Source: Alentia gelatinosa | Taxonomy: Eukaryota; Annelida; Polychaeta; Phyllodocida; Polynoidae | Assembly: GCA_950022655.1 (NCBI GenBank) | Contig: OX465582.1 | Coordinates: 95,122,704 to 95,186,703 of the forward strand | Length of the DNA: 64,000 bases | Reading direction: 5' to 3' | Shown: positions 1 through 10,599 of the stretch, piece by piece | Layout of the letters: each line of letters begins with the position of its first letter | How positions within the stretch are numbered: position 1 is the first letter of the stretch | Notes under the pieces: model-generated | What the model saw: only the letters and a program-made list of their open reading frames with translations | Database searches by the model: none | What the model was told of the DNA's origin: nothing | Made by a program: the position numbers and the translations under genes

Positions 1-1400
1 ATGTGTTATGCCGATGGCGTGTATACATAGCCTCATTGTTGAAATTGTGTTTTAGAAAGTATCAATAAGTACATATACGTGGATTAAAGTGTATTTCTCG
101 GAACGTCTAACGTATATGTACAATACCATCTATACCCTATAGGCTCTAGATTCGATTCACCGCTTGTTGAGCTCCATTTACATTGAATATATGTTAGGCA
201 GTGTAAACCATTACTCAGGATTATAACTACATTGCATTTACAAATAATGCTCTCACTTAGAAATGTAACTTTTCAATGTAAAGTAATATTGTTTAATCAG
301 TGTGTAGGTTTGTTTGTTTGGGAAGTCTAACGTCCAATTTGTTCAGACTGCTTTGTGTAAGACTTTCTTTTTTTGGGTGCTATTACAATAGAATTCAATT
401 CATAAAATGGCAATAGGTAGAAACTTTGAATGCAACATTAATAACCTATGATTGTAAATTATATTAAACTTTGGTAATATAACACTTTGGAATATTACTT
501 TGCGTTCTTTTGTCATGTGACCGCCATTCGGGTCCGCCCTAAAACGTGGACGCCCGTACACCGGAAGTGGTATGCCTGTCGCCTGCGTCCGTGCATAAGC
601 AGACGACATTTGTACCGGAAGTCCGGTTTCCGATGTGTGTGGTCAGAACCCATTTCTCGCCATCCTTCCTGATGCTGGACTCGCCGGAAGTTCATCAGCA
701 AATGGAGCCCAATGTCACCAGCTTAAAACGGAGGCCAGGAACCCGGTGCAAGGGAGGAGCTCAAGGCTGTGGGCCACTAAGTGAAATAAAACGAGTCATT
801 TCAACAAAAAAGTTCGCTTGACACGGTTAATTTCTTGTTTTACATTGCGAAATAAAGCACACACACAGAATATATATATGAATATATATGCGTATGTATC
901 TATATATATATATAGATATATAGATATATATACATACATATTCACTTGGTTTATTCACTTGGTTTTCAAGTAGTTTAACACCAAATGTGTGATGGGAATT
1001 TATAGATTAAGAACACGCTTAGATGTTTAATGTTTCAGATGTGGGGCATTTATTCTCGTGTTTTTGTTGTGTTTCTTTGTTGGTAATTTTTTATGTGTTT
1101 CTTTTTGTTTAAATCGTCATCCATTCTGTGTAAGTAAAGTTCCTCTAAGAATAGTTGGATCTTTAACCAATGTTCTGTCCAGTCATACCATGATTCTTGA
1201 GATTAAAGCCATCCCCCAGTACGCAAGACATTGACCATAAAATCTTTTTAAAATCCTATAGATGTTTATAGAGAATGACAAGGTCTGATTTGAGGATGCA
1301 GATCTGGTTGTTTTGTACACATCCGTATCAAATCTCATTCTAAATCCCTCTTCCTCTTCCTTAGTGTAGATGTGGAAAATATTGTTGTTTATGAAGGGTT
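1..1400. other. Non-coding stretch, no gene seen
   Basis: AT-rich sequence with no supported gene. Short overlapping ORFs at about 400-820 lie in several frames and both strands over a locally G+C-richer patch (520-760), which is the pattern of random ORFs. A (TA)n/(GATA)-like microsatellite runs at about 870-935. No splice-bounded exon is convincing. Confidence 0.6.
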
Positions 1401-1404
1401 CTAC

Positions 1405-1443
1405 TAATTGATGAAGGATCAATAGCATCCGAAACGTTGTAAT
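1405..1443 (+). ncRNA. Hammerhead-like RNA motif, copy 1
   Basis: TTGATGA is followed by A, a 4-bp stem GGAT/ATCC enclosing a 7-nt loop, then GAAACGTTGTA. This resembles the hammerhead ribozyme core (CUGAUGA, stem II, GAAA). After GAAA, the C-GTT-G mini stem III is followed by U-A, which fits an NUH cleavage site. The first core base is T rather than C, and an extra A precedes stem II. Convincing stem I pairing is not visible, so activity is doubtful. It lies directly upstream of a foldback MITE. Confidence 0.4.
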
Positions 1444-1446
1444 CTA

Positions 1447-1732
1447 AGGCCTGGCGTCCACCTACTACGATAGAAATCTAGACCTACCGATATGGCACCG
1501 ATGCAAAAAGCAAATATCGGAGACATATCGGGAAGGTGCAAAATCGTAGACATATGTCTAGACATGCCAATCCACCACGCATTGCATGGGGTTTCATTGG
1601 CGTCTAATCACAGAAATGTGGTCAACTGCCCCGATGTTAGGTGACTTTCCGACGCGATTTTGATTTTGTATCGGGAGGTGCATCGTAGACCATATCGGTG
1701 CCATATCGTAGTAGGTGGATGCCGGGCCTAAC
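1447..1732. mobile_element. Foldback MITE, GCGTCCACCTAC family
   Basis: The left end reads GGCCTGGCGTCCACCTACTA and the right end is its near reverse complement (TAGTAGGTGGATGCCGGGCC). Internal words such as CATATCGGTGCCATATCG repeat in both orientations. No coding capacity. Related ends occur at 12288-12350, 55922-56286 and 46262-47697, so this is one branch of a wider family with end consensus near CGTCCACC(A/T)AC(N)ACGA. Confidence 0.7.
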
Positions 1733-1739
1733 AAAGCAA

Positions 1740-1873
1740 TAAACACCATCCTGTTATCCAACTTTATTTCTTTGTCTTGGGTTGTGCCTTCCTTCAACTT
1801 ATCAGGTTCTACTAATTGTCCAATGGTGATGGGTCATTAAGTTTCCTTATAGGGATGTGATTTCTTTCCTAAA

Positions 1874-1904
<31 letters not shown>

Positions 1905-2245
1905 TCGATATTTCTATTTGTAGACACACAGGAGCATTCATGGTGTTCAATCTATTCAATCAGTCGTAAAAGTAATGTACCATAAACAACATCGTGGTTG
2001 GCATTAGCAAGTGGTCGGTCCATGGGAAATATGTATCTGTGATAGTCTCAATAGCCTTACTTAAATTGTATCACGATTTGGTTTTACCGAGAGGAAACAA
2101 CAAGAATTCCCTGTATTCATGATGGCATTCCTACCCTGGGTTCTCATTCAGATCCAATCATGTTTGACATACCGAGTGGTGCACAGTGGCAGATGTGTCT
2201 GTCGCCCTTCTCCATGGACCAGGGACAGTTGGAATTTCTCAAGTC
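1740..2245. other. Non-coding stretch with (AT)n
   Basis: No gene seen. It holds an (AT)n tract at about 1877-1905 and otherwise unremarkable AT-rich sequence. Confidence 0.5.
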
Positions 2246-2249
2246 ACTC

Positions 2250-2790
2250 ACCTCATTCTCACCCTATCACAGTTCAAGATACGCAAAAAAAATTTGAAAA
2301 ATATGTTATTTTTATTCATAATATCATACAGCTTAACAAAAGTGAGAGATATTTCGGTGGCTCATTCTCACCCTATCACAGTTCAAGATACGCCAAAAAA
2401 TTGAAAAATATGTTATTTTTATTCATAATATCATAGAGCTTAACAAAGTGAGAGATATTTGGGTGCCTCATTCACGCCCTATCACAGTTCAAGATACACC
2501 AAAAAAAAAAGAAAAATATGTTATTTTTATTCATAATATCATAGAGCTTAACAAAGTAAGAGATATTTGGGTGCTTCATTCACGCCCTATCACAGTTCAA
2601 GATACACCAAAAAAATTGAAAAATATGTTATTTTTATTCATAATATCACAGAGCTTAACAAAGTGGGAGATATTTGGGTGGCTCATTTTCACCCTAGCAA
2701 AGTTCGCGATACAAAATTTTTTGTTGTTGAAAAATATGCTATTTGTATTCATAATTTAATTATCATAATATCATACAGCTTAGCAGAGGG
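2250..2790. repeat. 107-bp tandem repeat, about five copies
   Basis: The word CCCTATCACAGTTCAAGATA recurs at about 2262, 2371, 2477 and 2585, and a diverged fifth copy starts near 2691, giving a period of 106-109 bp. Each unit is AT-rich with an A-run and the word ATATGTTATTTTTATTCATA. ORFs of about 100 codons across it are by-products of repetition: the frame changes between units and the peptides are low complexity. Confidence 0.9.
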
Positions 2791-2799
2791 AGAACTATT

Positions 2800-3300
2800 T
2801 GGGTGCATGCGATGCGATGTGTGAGGAGCTTTCCTCGGGAGTATTTGTATAAAGTGATATCCCCTGTGATAAATGTATTTTTCTGATCAAATATGTTTAC
2901 AATCATTAAGCAAATCGGATGGTAACGTGTATGTATATATAGCAAATATTTATGAAGACAGAAATACAACAGAAAATAACCATTTTGTTTTCTTTGCAGA
3001 AAAAAAGTACAGATTTTGCCTAGAATGTGGGTTCAAAATTCATGGCTTTCTGAGAAGCAAAGGTATGTTTACAATCACTAAACAAATCAGACTGTAACGT
3101 ATATGCAAATATTCATCAAGACAGAAATAAGACAATTTTGTTTTCCTTGCAGATAAACTTCAACATCATCATAAAGTGCAGTTTTGCCATAGAATGTGGG
3201 TTCAAAACAGAGGAGTGAGTACTCATGGCTTTCTGAGAAGCCGAGGAGATAGGCCCATCAGGAGAACACACGAAGGCCCTGGAGTTTGGGGAGCAGATTT
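2800..3300. other. Duplicated segment with acceptor-like sites
   Basis: Two similar segments (about 2890-3060 and 3065-3210) share TATGTTTACAATCA, AAATATT(T/C)AT and a splice-acceptor-like tract TTTTGTTTTC(T/C)TTGCAGA followed by AGAATGTGGGTTCAAAA. This could be a duplicated non-coding exon, but neither copy carries a usable reading frame. A repeated element is equally likely. Confidence 0.3.
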
Positions 3301-3302
3301 GA

Positions 3303-3440
3303 TGAGTTAGACTTGCTCAAGTCTTTGATAATGAAGATTCAATGAATAATAACACTAAATCATGATGGAATGCATTGCATTATGTACCCTCTCCCTGACT
3401 GGCCCAGGAATCAAATCAGGGCGATGACGGGCAGAGTAGG
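3303..3440. mobile_element. Foldback family E copy (AGACTTGCTCAAGTCT)
   Basis: Contains TAGACTTGCTCAAGTCTTTG, ATTCAATGAATAAT, CTCTCCCTGACTGGCCCA and GGAATCAAATCAGG. These occur in the same order at 17625-17740, 30352-30858 and 39780-39950, and in reverse orientation at 5488-5652. Non-coding. Confidence 0.65.
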
Positions 3441-3467
3441 TGGAGGGATAGACATGATATGTATTTA

Positions 3468-4032
3468 TACACAATATTGACTGGTTTCAGATACAAGCAG
3501 TCGTATGCTTCGAGGAATGACGCGCACTAATATCCGAGTGTATGCGAGGATATTGTGCGGAGGCAACTCCAAGGGCAGACGACCGCTTTTATCTGAGAAC
3601 AATCTACATGTATATTGTATTTTTATCTACCTTTTCCTGACAAGTGGCATACTAATGTTAGTTCATTTAGGTGCATACCATTTTTTCATATGCACTATTT
3701 TTTCCGTATGTGCCGGCTTTTGCAACCCGGAGCATACAATATATCTGTATGCTCCGTGTATATCCATACACACTCCATGTTTTTTCTATGGACACTTTGT
3801 ATAAGGTGGAAATATCATTATTCTCTAGGTATGTCAATACACACTGCCTATGTCTTTTCTATGGACACTTTGTATTAGGTGGATATATCACTATTCTCTA
3901 GGTATGTCCATACACACTGCCTATGTCTTTTCTATGGACACTTTGTATTAGATGGATATTTCACTATTCTCCAGGTATGTCCATACACACTCCCTATGTC
4001 TTTTCTATGGACACTTTATATTAGGTAGATAA
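3468..4032. mobile_element. Foldback family A copy with 74-bp tandem end
   Basis: Starts CACAATATTGACTGGTTTCA and contains a hairpin in which GTATGCT(T/C)CGAGGA faces its complement around a (A/G)CGC-ACTAATATCCGAGTG core. It continues to a TATGGACACTTTGTATTAGG end. That terminal segment is itself tandemly repeated at about 74 bp (copies near 3787, 3860, 3934, 4008). Other copies lie at 8290-8640, 14516-15068, 25008-25360, 25470-25625, 33636-33810 and 37672-37965. No protein is encoded; it would need a transposase supplied in trans. Confidence 0.75.
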
Positions 4033-4189
4033 TAAAGGGGCATAAGCCAGTCTATTGCTGAGTGTGTGTATGTGTGAAGGAGAGGAGACGAGGGGTGGGG
4101 GGTATAGTATTGGTGGGGTTGGTGGCAGCCGGAGATTGCTCTGTATGTTGTATCCCTCGTGATTGATGCTCCCGGGTCCGACATTACCA

Positions 4190-4480
4190 GTCAGTGCTCT
4201 CCACCCCACGTCCATCAGTCGCCGCCATTTGTTTAACTGGTCCTTTCTCTGTTTGTCGTTTATCATCTTTAGGTGCGGTACCCTGCCGAGCCGCTCCTCC
4301 CTCCAGCTGCCGTGATGAGCTGCTCCGCGCGCCTCCCGCCTCCGTCGCTAGGTGGCGGCACCGTGGTTCCCGCCAAAAAGCTGTCAACTGAGAAAGACGA
4401 ATGTCGTCTGCTCACAGCACGCGCGCCCAGAACGAGGCGCCTATTACGCGGTTCACGTGACGGGTGACAGTGGGTTCGTC
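4190..4480. promoter_or_regulatory. GC-rich unique island with CTCF-like core
   Basis: Short ORFs open in several frames on both strands, so coding is unlikely. GCTAGGTGGCGGCACC (about 4348-4363) resembles a CTCF core, and TTCACGTGACGGGTGAC holds an E-box. Not seen elsewhere in the window. Candidate insulator or promoter-proximal DNA by inference only. Confidence 0.25.
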
Positions 4481-4561
4481 CTTGACCTGTGACCTTGAGG
4501 TCCGACATTGTCCGGCGTTGGAACGTCTGATGGATACCGGTTGACAAAGTGAATGTCATGC

Positions 4562-4776
4562 CTTAAGGCCTCTTTTCATTGGCCGAGAAAAACAGTGTAG
4601 ATTTTTTTTTAATTCTCCTAATATCCTATTTCCATTTTGCGTCAGCAGTGCTGAAAGTTCCGTCGGTGGTCCCTGACTGTAGATCGGTGATGAGCATTAG
4701 AAATGGGCTATTCAGAGGACACAAAAGATCTATACCGTTTTCCTCGGCCAATGGAAACAGGCCTCTAGCAATATAT
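4562..4776. mobile_element. Foldback family B copy (CCATTGGCCGA ends)
   Basis: Left end TTTTCATTGGCCGAGAAAAA and right end TCCTCGGCCAATGGAAACAG are inverted. The interior has the family words TCCGTCGGTGGTCCCTGACT and AGATCGGTGA. Related copies: 11237-11345, 29638-30165, 31655-32050, 32980-33305 and 36432-36830. Each carries CCAAT/ATTGG boxes in its ends. Confidence 0.75.
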
Positions 4777-4841
4777 TCAGACTGGTACCTCGTATACATG
4801 AGGCGGGGTTAAAGCGTCATGACGACGTCCACGTCAAGGCT

Positions 4842-4902
4842 GGGTGGCGCCACCTGGTGAGAGAACCCGGCGGGACTCACGCCGCGCCACCTGGTGAATC
4901 AG
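4842..4902 (-). promoter_or_regulatory. Pair of CTCF-like cores
   Basis: GCGCCACCTGGTGA occurs at about 4847-4860 and again at about 4885-4898, roughly 38 bp apart in the same orientation. The reverse complement (TCACCAGGTGGCGC) matches the known CTCF core CCASYAGRKGGCRS at most positions. The surrounding DNA is G+C-rich and not obviously repetitive. Binding is inference from motif match only. Confidence 0.35.
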
Positions 4903-5087
4903 GAAGGTACCATGGCGTGATGAAGGGCACGTGACGTTGATGAGACTGTGAGCGATATTAGGGGACCTCCTACTCCCACCCGTAGGGTGAGAAGGGTGAG
5001 TACCGTGCCAGGCGGCGCGCCTCTTAACACCAGTCTTTGTGGAAACAGGGACCATTTCCCTGTTTCCAAATGACAGTTCAGGTCTAC

Positions 5088-5314
5088 TACCTGGGGCCCG
5101 TTTAATAATCTAGGATCCTACATGTAGGCCCTTTACAGTATGCCAGAAAGACCCAGGGACGATGTGGGTCGACTTTATTCAACACCTAGGAACGACCTTT
5201 TGGACGGCAAATACTGTCTTAAAGAAAATGCTTGAATATTATCAAACGATAAGTCTTGTACGAGGTGCAGAAAAGGGTCTTCATGTACGATCCTAGATCA
5301 TTAATCGAGCACCT
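5088..5314. mobile_element. Foldback MITE family C (GTTTAATAATCTAGGATC)
   Basis: Left end GGGGCCCGTTTAATAATCTA and right end TCATGTACGATCCTAGATCA are inverted. The interior has GACGATGTGGGT and TTTATTCAACAC. About 225 bp, non-coding. The same element occurs at 27800-28292 (with an insertion) and 31150-31350. Confidence 0.8.
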
Positions 5315-5487
5315 GCTGCTTAACCTCTAACTTTGTTGTTTTTTCCTCCAGACACAACAACGGATTATCGAATAAAATCTAGGTTAAGCCTAATTCAGAT
5401 TCTAATATACAAGTTTGAATGCACAAATGTCCTTCCCTATTGCTTATTGAACTTAAGTTTGTCATGTTTGAAGTCCTTTATAGACCC

Positions 5488-5652
5488 AAAGATAGACTGG
5501 CTTCAGTCCCTGTATCCTACCCCTCCACCTTCCCCACCCCTCATCGCTGGGATACAGATTGATTCTTGGGACTGTTACAGGAAGTCCAAATGTTTGAAAG
5601 TAGTTTTATTTCTTAATAATGTCCATGATCAAAGACCTGAGCAAGTCTAACC
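5488..5652. mobile_element. Foldback family E copy, reverse orientation
   Basis: Carries TAGACTGGCTTCAGTCCCTG at one end and CAAAGACCTGAGCAAGTCTA at the other, with GGGATACAG inside. This is the reverse arrangement of the copies near 3303 and 39780. Non-coding. Confidence 0.65.
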
Positions 5653-5654
5653 CA

Positions 5655-6320
5655 AAGGATACACCAACAAGTATACAGAAATACTCATTGGACACACTCA
5701 CCGTTGACATAGCGTGTCTAGAATGTCTACAACACCTTATTTTATTTGTTGTAAGATGTCACTAGTAAATGCTTATTTTAGACAATAAAACAAACTCTTC
5801 TCCAGCTTTCTTACGTGTTATTCGCGCCCAAAAGTCTCCCGGATCACCAAATTAAGCCAATTCCCGCCAAATCTCGCCCTTCCTCGTGCCCCCTGGTGTC
5901 AAGGTCCTCAGTCACCCGCTAGGTCTCGGCTTATCTCGCGGGATGTTGCAAGATGTTGCGAGATTACCTCTCGGTTTGTCTTACCATGCTGGCTACGCAT
6001 GTTCCTTTTGTCGCCCAGCCGATGTTTCCGACTGTGAATGCCCCCAAGAGGCCCTCTCCTCCCACTGAGGTCCCCCTAGAGGTCGCTCCGAGGTATCTGT
6101 GCGTCACACTAGAGGGCGTTGTGTTGCCTGCTGATGTCCGGCGTGTCCCTGCTGCTTACTCCACACGTGACCGCAGCAAGATGGCGGCGCCCATAGAGAG
6201 GTCATGCCGAAAACGAGGCAGGGGTCTCCGAGGGATTCCAGAGACGACTTGATGACTGAGTGTGCCTCTGAAGAAGGGCACCCCCCTCCCACCACACACA
6301 ACCCCCTCCCCCCGCACCCA
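5655..6320. promoter_or_regulatory. Unique island with CTCF-like site
   Basis: From about 5810 the base composition becomes G+C-rich, and the sequence is not repeated in the window. CACACTAGAGGGCGTT (6105-6120) is a strong CTCF-like core, and a weaker CCCTAGAGGTCGC lies at about 6073. Palindromic TCTCGCGGGA and GTTGCGAGAT words occur near 5935-5965. Overlapping ORFs of 60-99 codons in different frames do not look like protein. Regulatory role is inference. Confidence 0.3.
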
Positions 6321-6329
6321 TTATTCGTA

Positions 6330-7600
6330 CACTGACCAGGTAGCGGTCATTTTCACAGCTTGACCCACACGTTGAGGCTAGTATGGGTCATAGGCTTAAA
6401 TTAAAGTTGTAAAGTGAACAGTTTTAGCATTGTTTAGGGTGTGAGGAGAGTGTCTGTGCACAATAGACCGGCCTTCACGCCACTGAGACTCTACACCACT
6501 GCTGTCTAGATTAAATCGGAAATGTGATATGCTGTGAAAATTCATCGGTACCTATGTACTTATTGTCCGTGTTTGCTTTTACTTTGGCCACTTTGTGTGT
6601 TGTTATATCGCATTATATATAGTTTCCTCTACCACATATACAATACTTGCAAAATCAGAATTGATTATATTCCTATGGACATCATGTGCATATTGAGACC
6701 CAATCGTACTGCTACCAGGTGTGGTATCTTTCTTTCATCATGTATATCATGTACATGTACATGTAAACCTGTAAATTTTAATATGAGATATACTTATTGG
6801 CTACTGATCATAAATCGATTTTTCATTTGTGTGCATTTTTATCAAAATGAATATTTTTAAATGAAGTCATTTTCTAAGCTTTTATTTCACTTCTGTTATA
6901 AACAACAGTTCATCCAGTGAGTTAGATTCTTAGATGATATATTTTCTAAAGAGAATTGCGATTACCATAAATGTCTCTTTTATAGAAAAGTTTTGTTTAT
7001 GATACATTTTAAACGATTTCAACAAAAGGTATCTGATATAAAAATTAGACATGCCTATTCTATGAGGATATGCGTAATTCTTTCTGGCAGAGATATTCCC
7101 TCTATGCGCAATCAAATCCAAATCCAGGTTTATCCAACTAGATATCACTGTGGGTGGCATGCTTAAGGGATCACTTAAACAGCTTAATGCCATGTGCGAC
7201 GAATGTAATAGTTCACATTAGGACAGAATAACGAAACCAACACAGCAAATACAAAACCTGAAGGAGATTGTGTATCCACAACACATAGTTAATATGCTTG
7301 TATATTCATTGGCACACTGCTTCAGTCAGTAAATAACTGCGTACCACCCTCGACGTTCTGCCAATTGAATTGTTTTGCTTAATCCGTTCTCGATTATCCG
7401 AAACGAGCTGATCCTCCTAGTCCTACAGGTGAGCGGATTACGGATGGAGACAGATTATCTCCCGCAGAGGATCAGTGTCGACGGTAATCCCCAAGTAATT
7501 TTTACCTACCGTTGATCCGGTCTCTACCTCCTGTGGCTCCCGCTATGCGTCGCTGCGGTCGGTATATCGCGTAAAGCTCCGCCCGATCCTTGGTTCATTT
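6330..7600. other. Non-coding AT-rich stretch
   Basis: Nothing supported. ORFs at 6534-6860 and 6930-7193 encode hydrophobic or low-complexity peptides from AT-rich DNA and resemble no family I recognise. No inverted-repeat element is obvious before 7600. Confidence 0.5.
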
Positions 7601-7607
7601 ACCTCAC

Positions 7608-7748
7608 CGCTGGTATTCCCCCCCCCCCCCCCCATAGACTTAACATTGGAGGCTTGTATTCAACGCCCATGGAGTATTAGACACATACTCAATGGGGATG
7701 ATGTCACTTTTTTAGTCGATTGTCAGTGATAGGGTGAGATAAATTCTG
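7608..7748. mobile_element. Foldback family D copy (TATCTCACCC ends)
   Basis: Ends in GGGTGAGATAAATT; the interior contains ACTTAACATTGG and CAACGCCCATGG, which recur in reverse complement at 27010-27166 and 34822-34976. A C-run of about 15 bp marks the left end. Non-coding. Confidence 0.65.
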
Positions 7749-7779
7749 AACCGTATTTTGGATTGCTCCGTACGTAATA

Positions 7780-7990
7780 TTATCCTACCCCTAATAAAAA
7801 ACTCCATAGGCTTAACATTAGTGGACTGTATTTGGTCTACAGTGCAGGAAAATGAAATTTATCGCTCTAGTGGGATACAGTTGTCAAGTGACGTCATTTG
7901 AAAAGCGAGTAATGATTATCACTGATTATTGGTGAGTTTTATGTTATTTCTTAATTTGCTGAAGTACTTTAGATGGGGTAGGATAAAATC
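7780..7990. mobile_element. MITE family K (TATCCTACCCC ends)
   Basis: Begins TATCCTACCCCTAATAAAAA and ends TGGGGTAGGATAAAATC, an inverted terminal repeat of about 11 bp. The same ends enclose a second element at 28112-28253. Non-coding, about 210 bp. Confidence 0.65.
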
Positions 7991-7991
7991 T

Positions 7992-8132
7992 AAACCAAAC
8001 TCGAGTTAGTCATGTTGTTTATCACACTCGGGCAAGGTCTGCTCCTCACTGCACTCGGCTTCACCTCGAGCAGTAATACTTGACCTTGCCGTCGTGCGAT
8101 AAACAACAACACGACTAACTCTCGTTTGGTTT
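7992..8132. repeat. Large hairpin (foldback)
   Basis: AAACCAAACTCGAGTTAGTC pairs with GACTAACTCTCGTTTGGTTT, and further inside GTTGTTTATC and GGCAAGGTC pair with their complements. The centre carries ACTCGGCTTCACCTCGAG. It abuts the TATCCTACCCC element. Confidence 0.75.
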
Positions 8133-8289
8133 CTCCTAAATACTCGGTTTTGCCTCGTGAGATTAGTCCGCAGCCAAAATTCATGGCATACTGTCTGTGG
8201 TTGTGAATCTCAATGCAGTTCCTTAGTAGTCCCTCCCTATTCTCTGCGGACTGATCTATTCTTCCGTGCCCTGCCATGTCCCATGTCTT

Positions 8290-8640
8290 GTTTCATTATC
8301 TAAGTAATATAAAGTGTCCATAGAAAACACATGGGCAGCGTGTATCTACATACCCAGAGCATATAGATATGTTGTATCCTCTTGGCTGCAACTCCCGGCG
8401 TATAAGGAAAAAATAGTCGGTATGAAAAAATAGTGAATACCTAAAATGTACAAATACTTGTCAGGAAAAGATGGATAATGAATATATTGATTTCGGATAA
8501 AGGCAGTTGTACGCTCCTCGGAGTTGCCTCCGTGCAATATCCTCGCATGCACTCGGATATTACTACACATCAACTCCTCGTAGCATACGACTGCTTGTAT
8601 CTGAAACCAGTCAATATTGTGTATTTATTACCCACCTAAT
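8290..8640. mobile_element. Foldback family A copy
   Basis: Same family as 3468-4032 in reverse orientation: AAAGTGTCCATAGAAAACAC at the left, ATACGACTGCTTGTATCTGA and AACCAGTCAATATTGTG at the right, with a hairpin centred near 8550 (CTCGGATATTACTAC). Non-coding. Confidence 0.75.
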
Positions 8641-8900
8641 ATAGAGTCTATATACTAAACCTATGGAGCCTACAGATCGCTACTGAGTAGAATACATAAA
8701 GCCTTATCTTACTCAGTAGAATACGGCTTTTTCTGCCTATTGACGGGCACTATTTTACACAAACAATGCACGCCACTTGCATCGAATTTCTAATCATTTA
8801 CAAGGTATTTTTTTATAAATATATTACCAAGATTTGGGTCTGTGTAGCCGTTTCAACACTGAGACGTTGATAGTACAGAAAATCAGTCGGTGGTGCTGTA
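8640..8900. repeat. Dispersed repeat N, copy 1
   Basis: Contains CCTATGGAGCCTACAG, CTACTGAGTAGAATAC, TGACGGGCA and AATTTCTAATCATTTACAAG. The reverse complement of the series is at about 25850-26055. Both sit next to a family A copy, so the two may form one larger element. Confidence 0.55.
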
Positions 8901-9480
8901 TTGCATTAGGTGGGAGACAAAAATTGTTCACCCATTTTGTTTCCACCAGTTTATAATTTGATCAAAAGTGGCAAATAATGATAATAGCGGTGCTAGATTC
9001 AAAAATTGCTTGCAAGAGCCACATTAGTCCACCTCACGTCAATTCAATTCCCATCCAACCTCGTAACTCATTAGTTTCCTATCAGTGAATCCTCACTTCC
9101 AATATTATGCCCTGTTTTAATCTCTCCCTTTTGATCCTCCCTCTTTCTGTCTATTTCTTTCTGGCTGTCCGTATGTCTCTCTACCTGACTTTCCTTTGTC
9201 TGTTTTCTCTCTCCCTTAAATTACTTTTGCCACACTTGCTTCACCTCTTTCACGTTGTTGACTACATGATCTTTATCCAAATACAATGTGGAAATGCCCA
9301 TAATTTTTTATAATACCCCATATGAATATGTGTACTATACGTACATATTTGTGTAATTTATAGGCAAAACATGCTAGAACTTCCAGTGTTGACAAATATA
9401 TTGACCTTAAGGCAGTTTATTTGTTAATAATGATAATAACCAACTATCAAACGAGATATCACCCGTGATGATGATTTTAT
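8900..9480. other. Non-coding stretch
   Basis: No gene supported. A pyrimidine-rich tract (about 9115-9250) yields a leucine- and serine-rich ORF that is a composition artefact. Confidence 0.5.
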
Positions 9481-9483
9481 GAT

Positions 9484-10355
9484 CTCTGAGCTCGCACCGA
9501 TCAAGGACTGGAGGGCTAATGGAGCAACACCACCGATTATAGTAAGATAGTGGCAAGAACAATACGCCGCAATTTGGTGAAGAACGGGGGAGAACATGGA
9601 TCGGTGCAATGGAGCACTGCCTTTACATTGATAATTTACATGTAGTATGGAATTATTCATATATCAATTCACCAATGTTAAACCAACAATTAAGCTTTGG
9701 AATTTGCTTGAGGTAACCTGTATCACTAGTAGTATTTTAGTATTTAATTAGCAAGAACCTGTCAGACCAACGAGTATAGAGAACTATACTCATTGGTCTG
9801 ACATAGGATGATGCCAACCCACCATTACCTCAACAACCTCATCCCTGACTGGTGGCGGGATAGGTGAGGCTCCTGTTTACCTTGCCGAATCTGCCAGAGG
9901 GCATGACAGTAGGTACCTGATCGTAATGATCTCCATGACCGTGTCAATGGAGTCCAGTGGAGCAAAACCTCCGAACTAGCACCGATCGGGGAGAGGCACT
10001 AATGGAGCAACACCACTGATTATAGTACGATGGTGGCAAGAACAATACTGCGCAATTTGGTCAAGAATGGGGGGAGAACATGGATCGGTGCAATCGAGCA
10101 CTGCTTTTACATTGATAATTTACATGTAGTATGGAATGATTCATAAATCAATTCACCAATGTTAAATTGAACAATTAAGCTTTGGCATTTGCTTGGGGTA
10201 ACATATATCACTAATAGTATTTTAGTATTTAATTTGCCACAGCCCGTCAGACATAGGACGATGCCCACCCACCATTGCCCTCAACAACCTTACTATACCA
10301 CTGGCTGGTGGCGGGACAGGTGAGATGCCTATTTACCTTCCCGAGACCCTGCCAG
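9484..10355. repeat. Direct duplication, 483-bp offset
   Basis: GGAGCAACACCAC and the following roughly 370 bases at about 9521 recur from 10004 with scattered substitutions. Shared words include GGAGAACATGGATCGGTGCA, TTTACATGTAGTATGGAAT and GTATTTTAGTATTTAATT. The two copies are adjacent (about 9484-9897 and 9967-10355). The inter-copy sequence includes a short inverted repeat around CCAACGAGTATAGAG. No coding frame is shared. Confidence 0.85.
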
Positions 10356-10379
10356 CTCCCCCTGCCCAGCCTCACAATG

Positions 10380-10530
10380 CCCGGCCGCGCCCCTCCACGG
10401 TGGTCCCATCACGTGGTCCCATCACGTGGTCCCATCACGTGACTGACCCGCCTGACGCCTCCTCCTGGCGGTGGCCCTGTTAACTAAAGGGTGACACTGA
10501 CGCCCTCTGTCAGCAGACTGAAACAACATA
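10380..10530. promoter_or_regulatory. Three tandem 13-bp units with CACGTG E-boxes
   Basis: GGTCCCATCACGT is repeated three times head to tail, placing CACGTG at 10410-10415, 10423-10428 and 10436-10441 with exact 13-bp spacing. G+C-rich DNA follows, including ACTGACGCCCTCTGTCAG (about 10496-10513). CACGTG is the known bHLH-ZIP (Myc/Max/USF) site; function here is inference. Confidence 0.35.
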
Positions 10531-10599
10531 CGCCGATATGATGGACCTTGAACGACTTGCGTCCTTTGTCGAGGAAGGAGGGGGTGCAGTGGCGTCAGA

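Noticed and set aside
2119..2759. Chain of plus-strand ORFs of about 100 codons
   Set aside because: They lie on a 107-bp AT-rich tandem repeat, change frame from unit to unit and have low-complexity products.
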